Assembly (NCBI RefSeq): GCF_039631295.1
Contig: NZ_JBDIVE010000001.1
Span: 739,360-803,359 of the forward strand
Source: Viridibacterium sediminicola
GTDB lineage: Bacteria; Pseudomonadota; Gammaproteobacteria; Burkholderiales; Rhodocyclaceae
DNA: 64,000 nt
Direction: 5' to 3'
The notes beneath the pieces were generated by a model, which was not told the origin of the DNA, did not search any database, and was given only the letters and a program-made list of their open reading frames with translations. How positions within the stretch are numbered: position 1 is the first letter of the stretch; each line of letters starts with the position of its first letter. The position numbers were made by a program, and so were the translations under genes. Of the stretch, positions 53,902 to 62,094 are shown piece by piece.

Positions 53902-55374
53902 ATGTTCACCATACTGCACATTTCGGATTTGCATCGTTCCCCGACCGATCCAATTGAAAACTCCACGTTGCTCGGCTCACTGCTGTCGGACCTCGACCGC
54001 TACAAGATCGAGTCGAGAAACATCCCTGCGCCTGACGCCGCGATCGTGAGCGGTGACATCATCCAGGGCGTCAACCTGAAGTTTGCCGGCTACGCCGACG
54101 AATTGACCGTGCAATACGACGTTGCGTTCAACTTCCTGGCAGCCCTCGCCGATCGAATGTTCGAGGGGGACCGAAGCAAAGTGGTCATCGTTCCTGGAAA
54201 TCACGACGTCTGCTGGAACACGGCGAAAAGCGCGATGCGTGACTACGTCGAAACCAATCCGCCGAAGAAGTTCAGTGCGATGTCCTTCTCTTCGGACACG
54301 TCTTTAAGATGGGACTGGAGCACGCGCAAGATCTTCGAGATCGCTGACAAGGAGATCTACAAGCGCCGGCTGGACGCTTATTGGTGCTTCATCGCGAGGT
54401 TCTACGAGAACGCCCGACTGGCTCATCCGATTGACGCTACGCGCGGATTCAACCTGTTCTCGCTGGACAAGGGCCGGATCCTGGTCGCTGCTTTGGAGTC
54501 GATTCACGGCAACGACTGCTATTGCCGAGAGGGCGGCATTGAGCGCGGCGTTATTGGTTCATGCGCATTGGCCATCCGCGACCTGCCTCAACAACCGATC
54601 TTGAGGGCAGCGACCTGGCACCACAGCTTCCAAGGCCCGCCAGTTGGGGACGATTACATGAACATCGCGTCGGTACATGAGTTGATTGGTCACGGATTCC
54701 GTCTTGGATTCCATGGTCATCAACATCTGGCCGAGGCCAACGCGCAGAAAATCCATCTGCCTGAGGAAGAGGCTATGGCCATCTCCAGCGCGGCCTCGCT
54801 TTGCGCTGGACGGATGGAGCTTCCGACGGGCGCAAACCGTGGCTACAACCTCGTCGTGATCGACGACGAGTACACCAGTTGTCGGGTCCACGTGCGCGAA
54901 TTAATTCAAGGCAATCAGTTCGGCCGCTACACCCGAGGCATCTTCAAGGTGGACGGATACGCCGAGCTTCACTGGACGCTGCCGCCGTCGCCGTCCGGTG
55001 GCAGTCCTGCCGGCAGATCGCGCTTCTGCGCCGAGGCGATCCTCCGCGCCGAGGATGCCTTGAACTCTGGGGAACCCACTCGCGCCCTGACGATCATCGA
55101 CGAGGCAGATGCGCGAGGCCATGCGCATGGACGACGAATCTATCTTCAGGCCGCGCGATCTCTTGGTCAAAACCGCACCATCATCGAGTTACTGAGCGAG
55201 CCATCTTCGATCGGGGATTTCGTAGAGCTCTTCGCCGCTCTGCTGGCAGAGAAGGACTTTTCCGAGGCAAGGTTGCTCTTGGGGAAAGGGCCGGCGCTCC
55301 TTGTCGATCAGGCCACGCTCGATGAAATGCGCAACCAGCTCGATCTCAAATCACGTTTCGGGGAGAAGCGATGA
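53902..55374 (+). CDS. Calcineurin-like metallophosphoesterase with C-terminal helical extension
   Basis: This 490-residue cytoplasmic protein carries all metallophosphoesterase blocks: HISDLH (Asp9, His11), SGD (Asp52), PGNHD (Asn100, His101), TWHHS (His240/241) and FHGHQH (about 271-275). It should hydrolyse a phosphodiester or phosphomonoester with two metal ions. From about 375 a helical, TPR-like extension follows (AILRAEDALNSGEPTRALTI). The ATG has a GGGAGGAG ribosome site. The TGA overlaps the next ATG by four bases, so it is translationally coupled to the Hsp90-like ATPase. I know no named system with this exact pair; nucleic acid or nucleotide cleavage is a guess. Confidence 0.88.
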   Translation: MFTILHISDLHRSPTDPIENSTLLGSLLSDLDRYKIESRNIPAPDAAIVSGDIIQGVNLKFAGYADELTVQYDVAFNFLAALADRMFEGDRSKVVIVPGNHDVCWNTAKSAMRDYVETNPPKKFSAMSFSSDTSLRWDWSTRKIFEIADKEIYKRRLDAYWCFIARFYENARLAHPIDATRGFNLFSLDKGRILVAALESIHGNDCYCREGGIERGVIGSCALAIRDLPQQPILRAATWHHSFQGPPVGDDYMNIASVHELIGHGFRLGFHGHQHLAEANAQKIHLPEEEAMAISSAASLCAGRMELPTGANRGYNLVVIDDEYTSCRVHVRELIQGNQFGRYTRGIFKVDGYAELHWTLPPSPSGGSPAGRSRFCAEAILRAEDALNSGEPTRALTIIDEADARGHAHGRRIYLQAARSLGQNRTIIELLSEPSSIGDFVELFAALLAEKDFSEARLLLGKGPALLVDQATLDEMRNQLDLKSRFGEKR

Positions 55375-57698
55375 GTCAATACATTCCCTTTGCTGTCGAC
55401 ACCAGCCGGATCCTCGAGCTCCTGGCCAAGCAGATCTACCAATCACCGCTCGCGCTGCTGCGCGAGAACACGCAGAACGCCTTTGATGCGACGCTGCTTC
55501 GCGCCCAGCGCGAGTCTGGCTATGAAGCCGTGATTGAGATCGAGGTCACCGCGGAAAAAATCGTGGTCAGGGACAACGGGATCGGCATGACTTCAGACGA
55601 TCTGAAGGAGCACTTTTGGAAAGCAGGCAGCAGCAGCAAGAACACGGAGGAAGCCCGGCGCGCAGGTGTTGTCGGTACCTTCGGTATCGGCGCCATGGCG
55701 AACTTCGGCATTGCGAATGAGATCGAGGTCGCCACTGAGAGCGCGGTGACTGGGCAGAGGACGAGGTGCGTTGCGAAGCGCGACGAGCTGAAGTTCAACC
55801 AGGACTGCATCTCGGCCGAGGATCAGGCCCCTACCGGACGAGTGGGGACTGAGATCGTCGCACAAGTGGCGCCCGGCACACCAATCGATGTGAACAACGT
55901 CAAAGCCTACGTTTCAGATTTCGTCGCGTTCCTTCAGACCAGGGTCACCTTCAATGGAGAGGTGCTAAGTCGGCAACCTGTCGAGAAGGCCGTACCCGCA
56001 GTCGCCGCAGTGTGGTCGGTCGACACAAAAGGGGAGTCGCTGAGCCCGAGGCTGCTCGCCGATGTCAGCATGCGGGTCTCGGTCAACGGCGATATCGGCC
56101 TGCACATTGAGAATATGACCTGGAATGGAAGTCCACTTGAGGGCCGGCTTTTTCTCAGAAGTGGGGTCGCCTCGATTCGCACGTTCCGCAGTGGGTTCGG
56201 CCTAGCCACGACCTCGGTCGGCTCGGTGTATCAGTTCGGTGGGGTTGCAGACCTTCGCGCGTTTCAGCCTACGGCCGGACGCGAGGCGCTCACGACCGAG
56301 AGCATGCAACTTCTACAGAGCCTGATCGCCGACATCGACAACTTCGCCTCCATCACTCTCGGGGGAAGGCCAGAGAGTGACTCGAGCACACCCTTCATGC
56401 AGTGGGCTGCCAACCATGCACGCTACGACCTTTGCGAGTATCTGAAGATTTCCGTTCATCCGGGTGAGCGAACAACGCTTGGCGAGATTCGTACACGATC
56501 AGCTGTGCAGGAGATGCCGGTCTACGATGGTGTTGAATCTTCCGTGATCGCAAGCTATTCATCGGAAGACCGACCGCTTATCCAGCTGTCTAGGAGTAAT
56601 CCGCGGCGTCAGTGCGAGGTTGGCTTCTTGAAGCGGTTCTGCAGGACCACCCAGGTATCCAACGCGCCGCAGATCACTAACGTCAAAAAGATGAACGAAC
56701 TCAGCGGGGCAGAGGCCGCCCTGGCGTTCCGTATCGAGACGATCCTTGAAAGTGACTACTTCTTGAAGGCAACTGTCCGCTTCGGCCAAATCTCCCATGG
56801 CCTGGCGATGTTGGTGGAGTTCAACGATGCCGACACGTTCATAACGCTAGATCCCAGCGGTTCTACGGTGGCGGCCGTGGCTGCGCTCTATCAACACGAG
56901 TACGTGGCGTTCGGGAGCATGGTCAAAGATTTCGTGCGCAACGCGATATTCCCGAAAGTCGCCGACAAGGTCCCAAGCAGCACCCGACAAGGCGCAGAGG
57001 CGTTTCTGCGCGCCATTCGCAAGCCTCGGGAGATCTTTGAGTACGAGGACACGGACACCTCACAGCTGTCGTCCATCTGGCTCGACTATACGGAGGGGCG
57101 TATCTCCCTTTCTGAAGCAGTGGGGCGGTCTAAACAAGCGGTCCAGAACTCTGTGCAGATTGTCGATGGAGGCAGTGCAGCAAGGGTGTCCGACGTTGTC
57201 CCTGACGTCGTCCCCAACGAGCAAGCGACCCACGTATTGTCGAACGGTGATGGTGCGCAGAATCTCGATGCGGCGCCAGCTATCACACGAAGTGACGTCT
57301 CAAGTGCGGCTAAGCTCTTGACAATCCCCGCTGATCAGCCGTCCCTTCGAGGCTTCCGGTGCTTCATCGCGTTGTCGGAAAAGGTCCGCTCCGAGATGGG
57401 TGACTTCTTTCTTCAGCCGCACAAGACGTCCATCGTCTGGGGTGGCCAGAAAGTCTTATTCATCTTTTTGCATCACTCCGGCGAGGTCGGTCTCTACTAC
57501 GATCTACAGACTCGCGATTCGATATCTGAGCATGCAGGCGGCGCCGCGTTTCAGACCAGCACGATTGTTCTGAAGGACGCCATCTACATTCCTGTGCCCC
57601 AGGCCATCGAGAGCGGCTTCATCCCTGTGGCATCTGAGCGCAAGCGCTTCGAGATTCGAGCCGATCTTCTACGTGTCGATGGGAGCATGCCCAAATGA
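55371..57698 (+). CDS. Hsp90-like GHKL ATPase of unknown function
   Basis: This 775-residue protein has an N-terminal GHKL ATPase of the Hsp90/HtpG type: LRENTQNAFDA (Glu32, Asn36), DNGIGM (68-73) and a lid with VVGTFGIGAMANFG (100-113). A middle domain contains FQPTAGREALTTESMQLL, like the HtpG segment near its catalytic Arg. The C-terminal ~400 residues do not match the Hsp90 dimerisation domain and are unassigned. It is longer than HtpG and lacks its usual C-terminus. It is coupled to the metallophosphoesterase gene, suggesting a complex in which ATP-driven conformational change controls the nuclease-like partner; that is inference. Confidence 0.86.
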   Translation: MSQYIPFAVDTSRILELLAKQIYQSPLALLRENTQNAFDATLLRAQRESGYEAVIEIEVTAEKIVVRDNGIGMTSDDLKEHFWKAGSSSKNTEEARRAGVVGTFGIGAMANFGIANEIEVATESAVTGQRTRCVAKRDELKFNQDCISAEDQAPTGRVGTEIVAQVAPGTPIDVNNVKAYVSDFVAFLQTRVTFNGEVLSRQPVEKAVPAVAAVWSVDTKGESLSPRLLADVSMRVSVNGDIGLHIENMTWNGSPLEGRLFLRSGVASIRTFRSGFGLATTSVGSVYQFGGVADLRAFQPTAGREALTTESMQLLQSLIADIDNFASITLGGRPESDSSTPFMQWAANHARYDLCEYLKISVHPGERTTLGEIRTRSAVQEMPVYDGVESSVIASYSSEDRPLIQLSRSNPRRQCEVGFLKRFCRTTQVSNAPQITNVKKMNELSGAEAALAFRIETILESDYFLKATVRFGQISHGLAMLVEFNDADTFITLDPSGSTVAAVAALYQHEYVAFGSMVKDFVRNAIFPKVADKVPSSTRQGAEAFLRAIRKPREIFEYEDTDTSQLSSIWLDYTEGRISLSEAVGRSKQAVQNSVQIVDGGSAARVSDVVPDVVPNEQATHVLSNGDGAQNLDAAPAITRSDVSSAAKLLTIPADQPSLRGFRCFIALSEKVRSEMGDFFLQPHKTSIVWGGQKVLFIFLHHSGEVGLYYDLQTRDSISEHAGGAAFQTSTIVLKDAIYIPVPQAIESGFIPVASERKRFEIRADLLRVDGSMPK

Positions 57699-58153
57699 GT
57701 CGGTAAACTAAGGCGTGCGAATTCGGCGAATAGATCCGAGTTGCAATGCGGGGTTTTCAAGACTTTCATGAGCCTGGACGATGGACGTGATGGATCCATC
57801 GGTGGAGTTGCCTCGCGGTCGTCAGAGCAACCGATCCACAATGTTCACTCTCAATCTTTAGCGGACTTATCGATTACTGTCGTGACTGACCACTAAGGCC
57901 GATATCCCGCCACATACAAGCTACCCATGAACGGGTCATCCGCCGCACGCCCTTCATCATCGTTTATCGTGTCCTTAGCGAGCGCATCGAGCTGCTGCGC
58001 CTGATTTACGGGGCGCAAAAATGGTGGCTTCGGAGGGGCTTTCTCTTCGGACGACCTTCAGGAAAACAAACCTCCAGGCAATACGCTCGCTTGCACGCAG
58101 CGGCCTGTGCTGCCTGGCTGTTGGGGGCGCCAGATGGCCCCGACGGGCGCGCC
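57699..58153. other. Gene-free stretch between the ATPase gene and arginase
   Basis: This 455-base region shows no intact gene. Its only recognisable content is a ParE-like C-terminal fragment at 57914-58029. The remainder, including 57699-57900, has no coding or repeat signal that I can see. Confidence 0.6.
57914..58029 (+). pseudogene. 3' fragment of a ParE/RelE-family toxin gene
   Basis: The plus frame reads HERVIRRTPFIIVYRVLSER followed by IELLRLIYGAQKWW, the typical C-terminal strands of ParE-type toxins (TPF-VVYRV...I-LLR--HGAQ-W). The frame is closed upstream by a TGA and has no start, so only the end of the toxin remains. No antitoxin gene is beside it. Confidence 0.6.
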
Positions 58154-59086
58154 TCAGGCGCGACGAATCAGGGTGCTTTTGCCCAGCAGGCTTTCGACGA
58201 GGTCGACAATCAGCTTGGCGGTCTGGTTGCGGATGTCGTAGGCGGGGTTGAGTTCGACGATGTCCAGCGAGCCCAGGCACCCTGATTCGGCGATCATTTC
58301 CATGCACAGCTGCGCTTCGCGATAGGTTGGCCCGCCCAGTACGGCGGTGCCGACGCCGGGCGCGATGTCCGGGTCGAGAAAATCCACATCCAGACTGACA
58401 TGCAGATGGGTGTTGGCGTCCAGCTTGCTGAGGATGCTGCGCATCACGGCGGGCATGCCCAGCTCGTCGATGCGACGCATGTCGTAAATCTCTATCCCCT
58501 GCTCATGCACGAAGCGCTTCTCGGCGGCATCGACGCTGCGGATGCCCACCTGGGTGATCTGTGCGGGCGACAAGATGGGGGCGAAGCCGGCCAGGCCGGT
58601 GAGCGCTGGTGGTCCGTAACCGCACAGGCACGACAGCGGCATGCCGTGAAGATTGCCGCTTGGCGTGGTGAGCTCGGTATTGAAGTCGGTGTGCGCGTCC
58701 AGCCACAGGACATGCAGGTTTTTCCCCGTTTGCTGGCAATACTGTGCGAGCGCGGCGATCGAACCCATGGCGAGCGAATGATCGCCGCCGAGCACGACTG
58801 GCATGCTGGGGATGCTGAGCGCGCTCAGCACCGCATCACGCGTCGTTTCGCACCACTGGATGACTTCGGCAAGATTGCGCAGGCCGGCCTGTTCGACTGG
58901 GCGGAGCTTCTTGGGGCCGGAGAGATTGCCTTGATCGATCAGCGTGCAGCCCAAAGCTTCCAGCCCCTCGATGAGCCCGGCGACCCGCAAGGCATCCGGC
59001 CCCATCGCCGCCCCAAAAGTCCCTGCGCCGGCATCGCAGGGGACACCGATCACACTGAGAGTCGCTTGTCGCATGAGCTGTTGCAT
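58154..59086 (-). CDS. Arginase
   Basis: This ~310-residue enzyme of the ureohydrolase family has the Mn-binding residues: His103 in LGGDHSLAMGS, DAHTD (Asp130, His132, Asp134), and SLDVDFLDPDIAPG (Asp232, Asp234). It hydrolyses arginine to ornithine and urea. N-terminal sequence LSVIGVPCDAGAGTFGAAMG is typical of arginase. ATG at 59086 is preferred over a GTG at 59113; ATG at 59074 is also possible. An Lrp-type regulator lies upstream on the same strand and may respond to arginine or control this gene. Confidence 0.9.
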   Translation of the reverse strand: MQQLMRQATLSVIGVPCDAGAGTFGAAMGPDALRVAGLIEGLEALGCTLIDQGNLSGPKKLRPVEQAGLRNLAEVIQWCETTRDAVLSALSIPSMPVVLGGDHSLAMGSIAALAQYCQQTGKNLHVLWLDAHTDFNTELTTPSGNLHGMPLSCLCGYGPPALTGLAGFAPILSPAQITQVGIRSVDAAEKRFVHEQGIEIYDMRRIDELGMPAVMRSILSKLDANTHLHVSLDVDFLDPDIAPGVGTAVLGGPTYREAQLCMEMIAESGCLGSLDIVELNPAYDIRNQTAKLIVDLVESLLGKSTLIRRA

Positions 59087-59383
59087 TTCTCTGTATGCCT
59101 TTCCGTCCAACACCGGCGGAAGTCCGCCAACACTCCAATCATCTACTCAGTTTGCAATCCTCGGGCAAGTCGGTAGCAGACTCATCAAACACGATCTGAA
59201 ACGCGCGAGCATTGCGCGACGGGTTGCCTTGGCAAGCTCGTCCACCACGGCTTTGGCGTCGAGTTCCAGCTTGAGGTCGGATCTCATCTGCGCGTGCACG
59301 GCGGCCTGCTCGGTCGCGGAGAGTGCTTGATAGGCTTCAACAAAGTGACAGTGCGATGACAGAAGTTTTCTCAGCGCCTGGTA
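59087..59383 (-). other. Region between the Lrp regulator and arginase with an in-frame open stretch
   Basis: After the regulator's TAG the same frame stays open for 78 codons to a TGA at 59147-59149. It reads like coding sequence (CHFVEAYQALSATEQAAVHA, then SDLKLELDAKAVVDELAKAT). No ATG occurs before its middle, and there is no ribosome site. It may be a small gene with an alternative start, or the end of an older gene. Otherwise the region is the arginase leader. Confidence 0.35.
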
Positions 59384-59845
59384 CTACTTCACGTACTTGA
59401 GCGGCAGCTCCGTGGTGTATTTGATCTGTTCCATGGCGAAGGCGGAATTCACATCTGACAAGCCGGGAACCTGGATCAAGCGTTTGTAGACAGCGTCGTA
59501 GGCTTCGATGTCGGGCACTACCACACGCATCAAATAGTCGGTCTCGCCGGCCATGCGGTAGATCTCGACCACTTCCGGAATCGCCGAGACGGTTTCATGG
59601 AATGTGTCGATCCAGGCCTGGTTGTGCTCGCGGGTGCTGACTGACACAAAAACAGATACGCCTACATTGAGCTTTTTGCGATCCAGCATCGCCACACGAC
59701 GGCGGATGTAGCCTGTTTCTTCGAGCTTCTGCATGCGCCGCCAACAGGCTGTGGAGCCCAGCATGACTTCCTCAGCCAGATCATTGAGCGAGACAGAGCA
59801 GTCCGCCTGAAGGCGAGAAAGTATTGCGATATCGAACTTATCCAT
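59384..59845 (-). CDS. Lrp/AsnC-family transcriptional regulator
   Basis: This 153-residue regulator has a helix-turn-helix (FDIAILSRLQADCSVSLNDL, then LGSTACWRRMQKLEETGYIR) and a RAM domain (VEIYRMAGETDYLMRVVVPD) ending in the common TTELPLKYVK. It is divergent from cystathionine beta-lyase and upstream of arginase, so it probably senses an amino acid (methionine, arginine or leucine are possibilities) and controls one or both. An AT-rich palindrome lies in the divergent promoter region. Confidence 0.93.
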   Translation of the reverse strand: MDKFDIAILSRLQADCSVSLNDLAEEVMLGSTACWRRMQKLEETGYIRRRVAMLDRKKLNVGVSVFVSVSTREHNQAWIDTFHETVSAIPEVVEIYRMAGETDYLMRVVVPDIEAYDAVYKRLIQVPGLSDVNSAFAMEQIKYTTELPLKYVK

Positions 59846-59909
59846 AGGTATGTATTCTTATTTTGTCTTTATTTAAGGAAATAATTTTACCAAATTTCGT
59901 CGAGTTCGG

Positions 59910-59928
59910 AATTTTTTAGTAAAAAATT
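59910..59928. promoter_or_regulatory. AT-rich palindrome in the Lrp/CBL divergent promoter
   Basis: AATTTTTTA, central G, TAAAAAATT forms a perfect 19-base inverted repeat between the regulator and cystathionine beta-lyase starts. Lrp-type proteins favour AT-rich symmetric sites, so this is a plausible binding site for the adjacent regulator. Confidence 0.5.
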
Positions 59929-59980
59929 TCAGCCTCCGGGCGTTAAGCTGTTGACACCTTCAGCGACGCTTAGCGACCCC

Positions 59981-61270
59981 ATGAATTCCCCTGTTCCCGA
60001 CCAGCAAGACACTCTTTTGATCCACACCGGTCGTGACCCCGGTGCTTACGCAGGCTACGTCAACCCGCCGCTGTTTCGCGGCTCCACGATCATCGCGGAA
60101 AGCTTCGAGGCCTGGGAAAAGGCCAAGAAAACCGATAATCCTTACGGCAACTACGGTCGTTTCGGTTCGCCGACAATTCGTGCCTTTGAGGCCGCCATCG
60201 CCGAACTCGAAGGCGGCTACGCCTGCCAAGTCTTTCCTTCCGGCCTGTCGGCGTGTACCCACACGCTGCTGGCGTTGCTCAAAAGTGGCGACCATGTGCT
60301 GATCACCGACAATGTCTATGGTCCGACACGCAGCTTTGCCGACAATATGCTCGGCCGCCTGGGCATCCAGGTTGAATACTTTGACCCGAAGCTCGGGGCG
60401 AGCATTGCGGCCCTGATTCGTCCGCAAACCCGCCTCATCTTCCTCGAATCGCCCGGTTCGCTGAGTTTCGAGATTGCCGACATGCCCGCCATTGCCAAGG
60501 TTGCGCATGCCTCGGGCGTGCTCGTGGCGGTCGACAATTCCTGGGCCTCACCGCTGTACTTCAAGCCCTTTCAACATGGCGCGGATGTGTCGATCCAGGC
60601 AGCGACCAAATACATCCTTGGCCACTCCGACGCCCTGCTCGGCACGGTTACATGCAATAAACACGCCTGGGAGATTTTTCACCCGCGCGCCCAGATGTTC
60701 GGTGAAACCGCCGGCCCTGAAGATGTCAGCCTCGCGCTGCGTGGTCTGCGCACACTGGGTGTTCGCTTGCGCCAGCACTGGCAGAGTGGCGTAGCGCTCG
60801 CCCAGGCGATCAAGCCGCATCCGGCCGTCAGCCGCGTCTTGCATCCGGCCCTGGTCGATGACCCCAGTCACGCACTCTGGAAGCGCGATTTCCTCGGTGC
60901 CAGCGGCCTGTTTTCCTTTGTGTTGGCAAGCGAAGATCAACGCGTCGTATCCGCCTTCTTCGGTGCCTTGAAGCATTTTGGCATCGGTTTGTCATGGGGC
61001 GGGTTCGAGAGTCTGGCCCTACCGGTCGGCAAACCCAAGCGCTCCGCCAGCAGCTGGCCGGATCAGGGCACCCTGATCCGTATTCATGCCGGACTGGAGG
61101 CGCCGGAGGATCTTGTGGCCGATATCAGTGACGCACTCGATATCGCCCATAGGCTCGCTGTTTCTGGTGAGCCTGCACGTGCTGATCGTTTCAATCAGTG
61201 GCGTGCTGGTAGTCAATCTGATCATCGCCTTGAATCACCGTCCGAACCGCTATCTCGTCTGAGAGTCTGA
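59981..61270 (+). CDS. metC: Cystathionine beta-lyase (PLP-dependent)
   Basis: This 429-residue enzyme belongs to the Cys/Met metabolism PLP family. It has NPYGNYGRFGSPT near residue 45, the PLP phosphate-binding segment FPSGLSACTHTLLAL, VDNSWASPLYFKPFQHGAD with the PLP-contact Asp, and the Schiff-base Lys in ATKYILGHSDALLG. It cleaves cystathionine to homocysteine, pyruvate and ammonia in methionine synthesis. The ~25-residue C-terminal tail after ALDIAHRLAVSG is unusual. The ATG at 59981 begins MNSPVPDQQDTLLIHTG. It is divergent from an Lrp-type regulator that may control it. Confidence 0.9.
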   Translation: MNSPVPDQQDTLLIHTGRDPGAYAGYVNPPLFRGSTIIAESFEAWEKAKKTDNPYGNYGRFGSPTIRAFEAAIAELEGGYACQVFPSGLSACTHTLLALLKSGDHVLITDNVYGPTRSFADNMLGRLGIQVEYFDPKLGASIAALIRPQTRLIFLESPGSLSFEIADMPAIAKVAHASGVLVAVDNSWASPLYFKPFQHGADVSIQAATKYILGHSDALLGTVTCNKHAWEIFHPRAQMFGETAGPEDVSLALRGLRTLGVRLRQHWQSGVALAQAIKPHPAVSRVLHPALVDDPSHALWKRDFLGASGLFSFVLASEDQRVVSAFFGALKHFGIGLSWGGFESLALPVGKPKRSASSWPDQGTLIRIHAGLEAPEDLVADISDALDIAHRLAVSGEPARADRFNQWRAGSQSDHRLESPSEPLSRLRV

Positions 61271-62094
61271 AACGGGTCACGCCAGGCAGACGGCATAAGG
61301 TGACCAGCTTCGCTTGCTGTGCGCTCCGGATTGCCACGCGCGCAAATTCGCATGGGCGCCAATCTGGCCCTGTAGCTTGCAGCACTTACCCTGAAGCGCG
61401 GCGTGTGTATTGACTACAAAAGGGCGCTGCACAGCTCCTGAACAAACCCTTGTTCTCTGCAGTGGCCTCAGCATCCAAATGTAGTATTTCTTGCCTGCCG
61501 CACTTTTCCTCCACCTCAATCGAAGTCGAGGAGGCGGGCGATGACCGAGTTCATTCGGGTATTCCTCAAGAGGCAGGAGCTGCACTGGATTGCTTCGCCC
61601 GAAACACCCTCTCGTAGCGGCTTTGCGCACCCACTCGCGTGATCAAAGAACAGCCATTCTCCAGGCGAAATGTGCAAATTACCCCTTATGCATGAGATTT
61701 TGAGGCCGTAAAGCCTTTAGAAGAATTACGATCCGCCGTCACGCGGCCACCCGGAATACGCATGCCAGGCTGTTATCTGCACGAGCGGACAGCAAAATCG
61801 AAACAAGGCTCGGGAAAACCCGTATCAAAGCGCGCCCTGAGTGTTCGGCCTTATTTATCTGCAAAGCTAGGTCTTGAATTTCGCTGTAGCAAAACGAAAA
61901 ACCAGGCGTCGCGCAGCACATTGCGTTTGCTGACACCCAAGAACACCGCCCTCACAGGGCACGGCACTTTGCTTTAGCGTGTATCGCGTGTGGTGTTGCT
62001 GAAGTCCTTGTCGCACAAAGCAGGCTGCGCGCCCCCAGAGGCGACCGGGCCAAGTCATCGTCATAGCCAAAATTGATTCGGAGTGAGCTTTTTA
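61271..62094. other. Long gene-free stretch
   Basis: In these 824 bases I see no credible gene, RNA or repeat. Open frames on both strands have no coding composition or family resemblance. Base composition is mixed and less GC-rich than the neighbours, consistent with decayed sequence. The right end is the leader of the diguanylate cyclase gene, with GGAG 11 bases before its ATG. Confidence 0.55.

Noticed and set aside
61277..61630. 117-codon minus-strand frame in the gene-free stretch
   Set aside because: Composition is random-like with many Arg, Cys and Trp, and there is no plausible start region.
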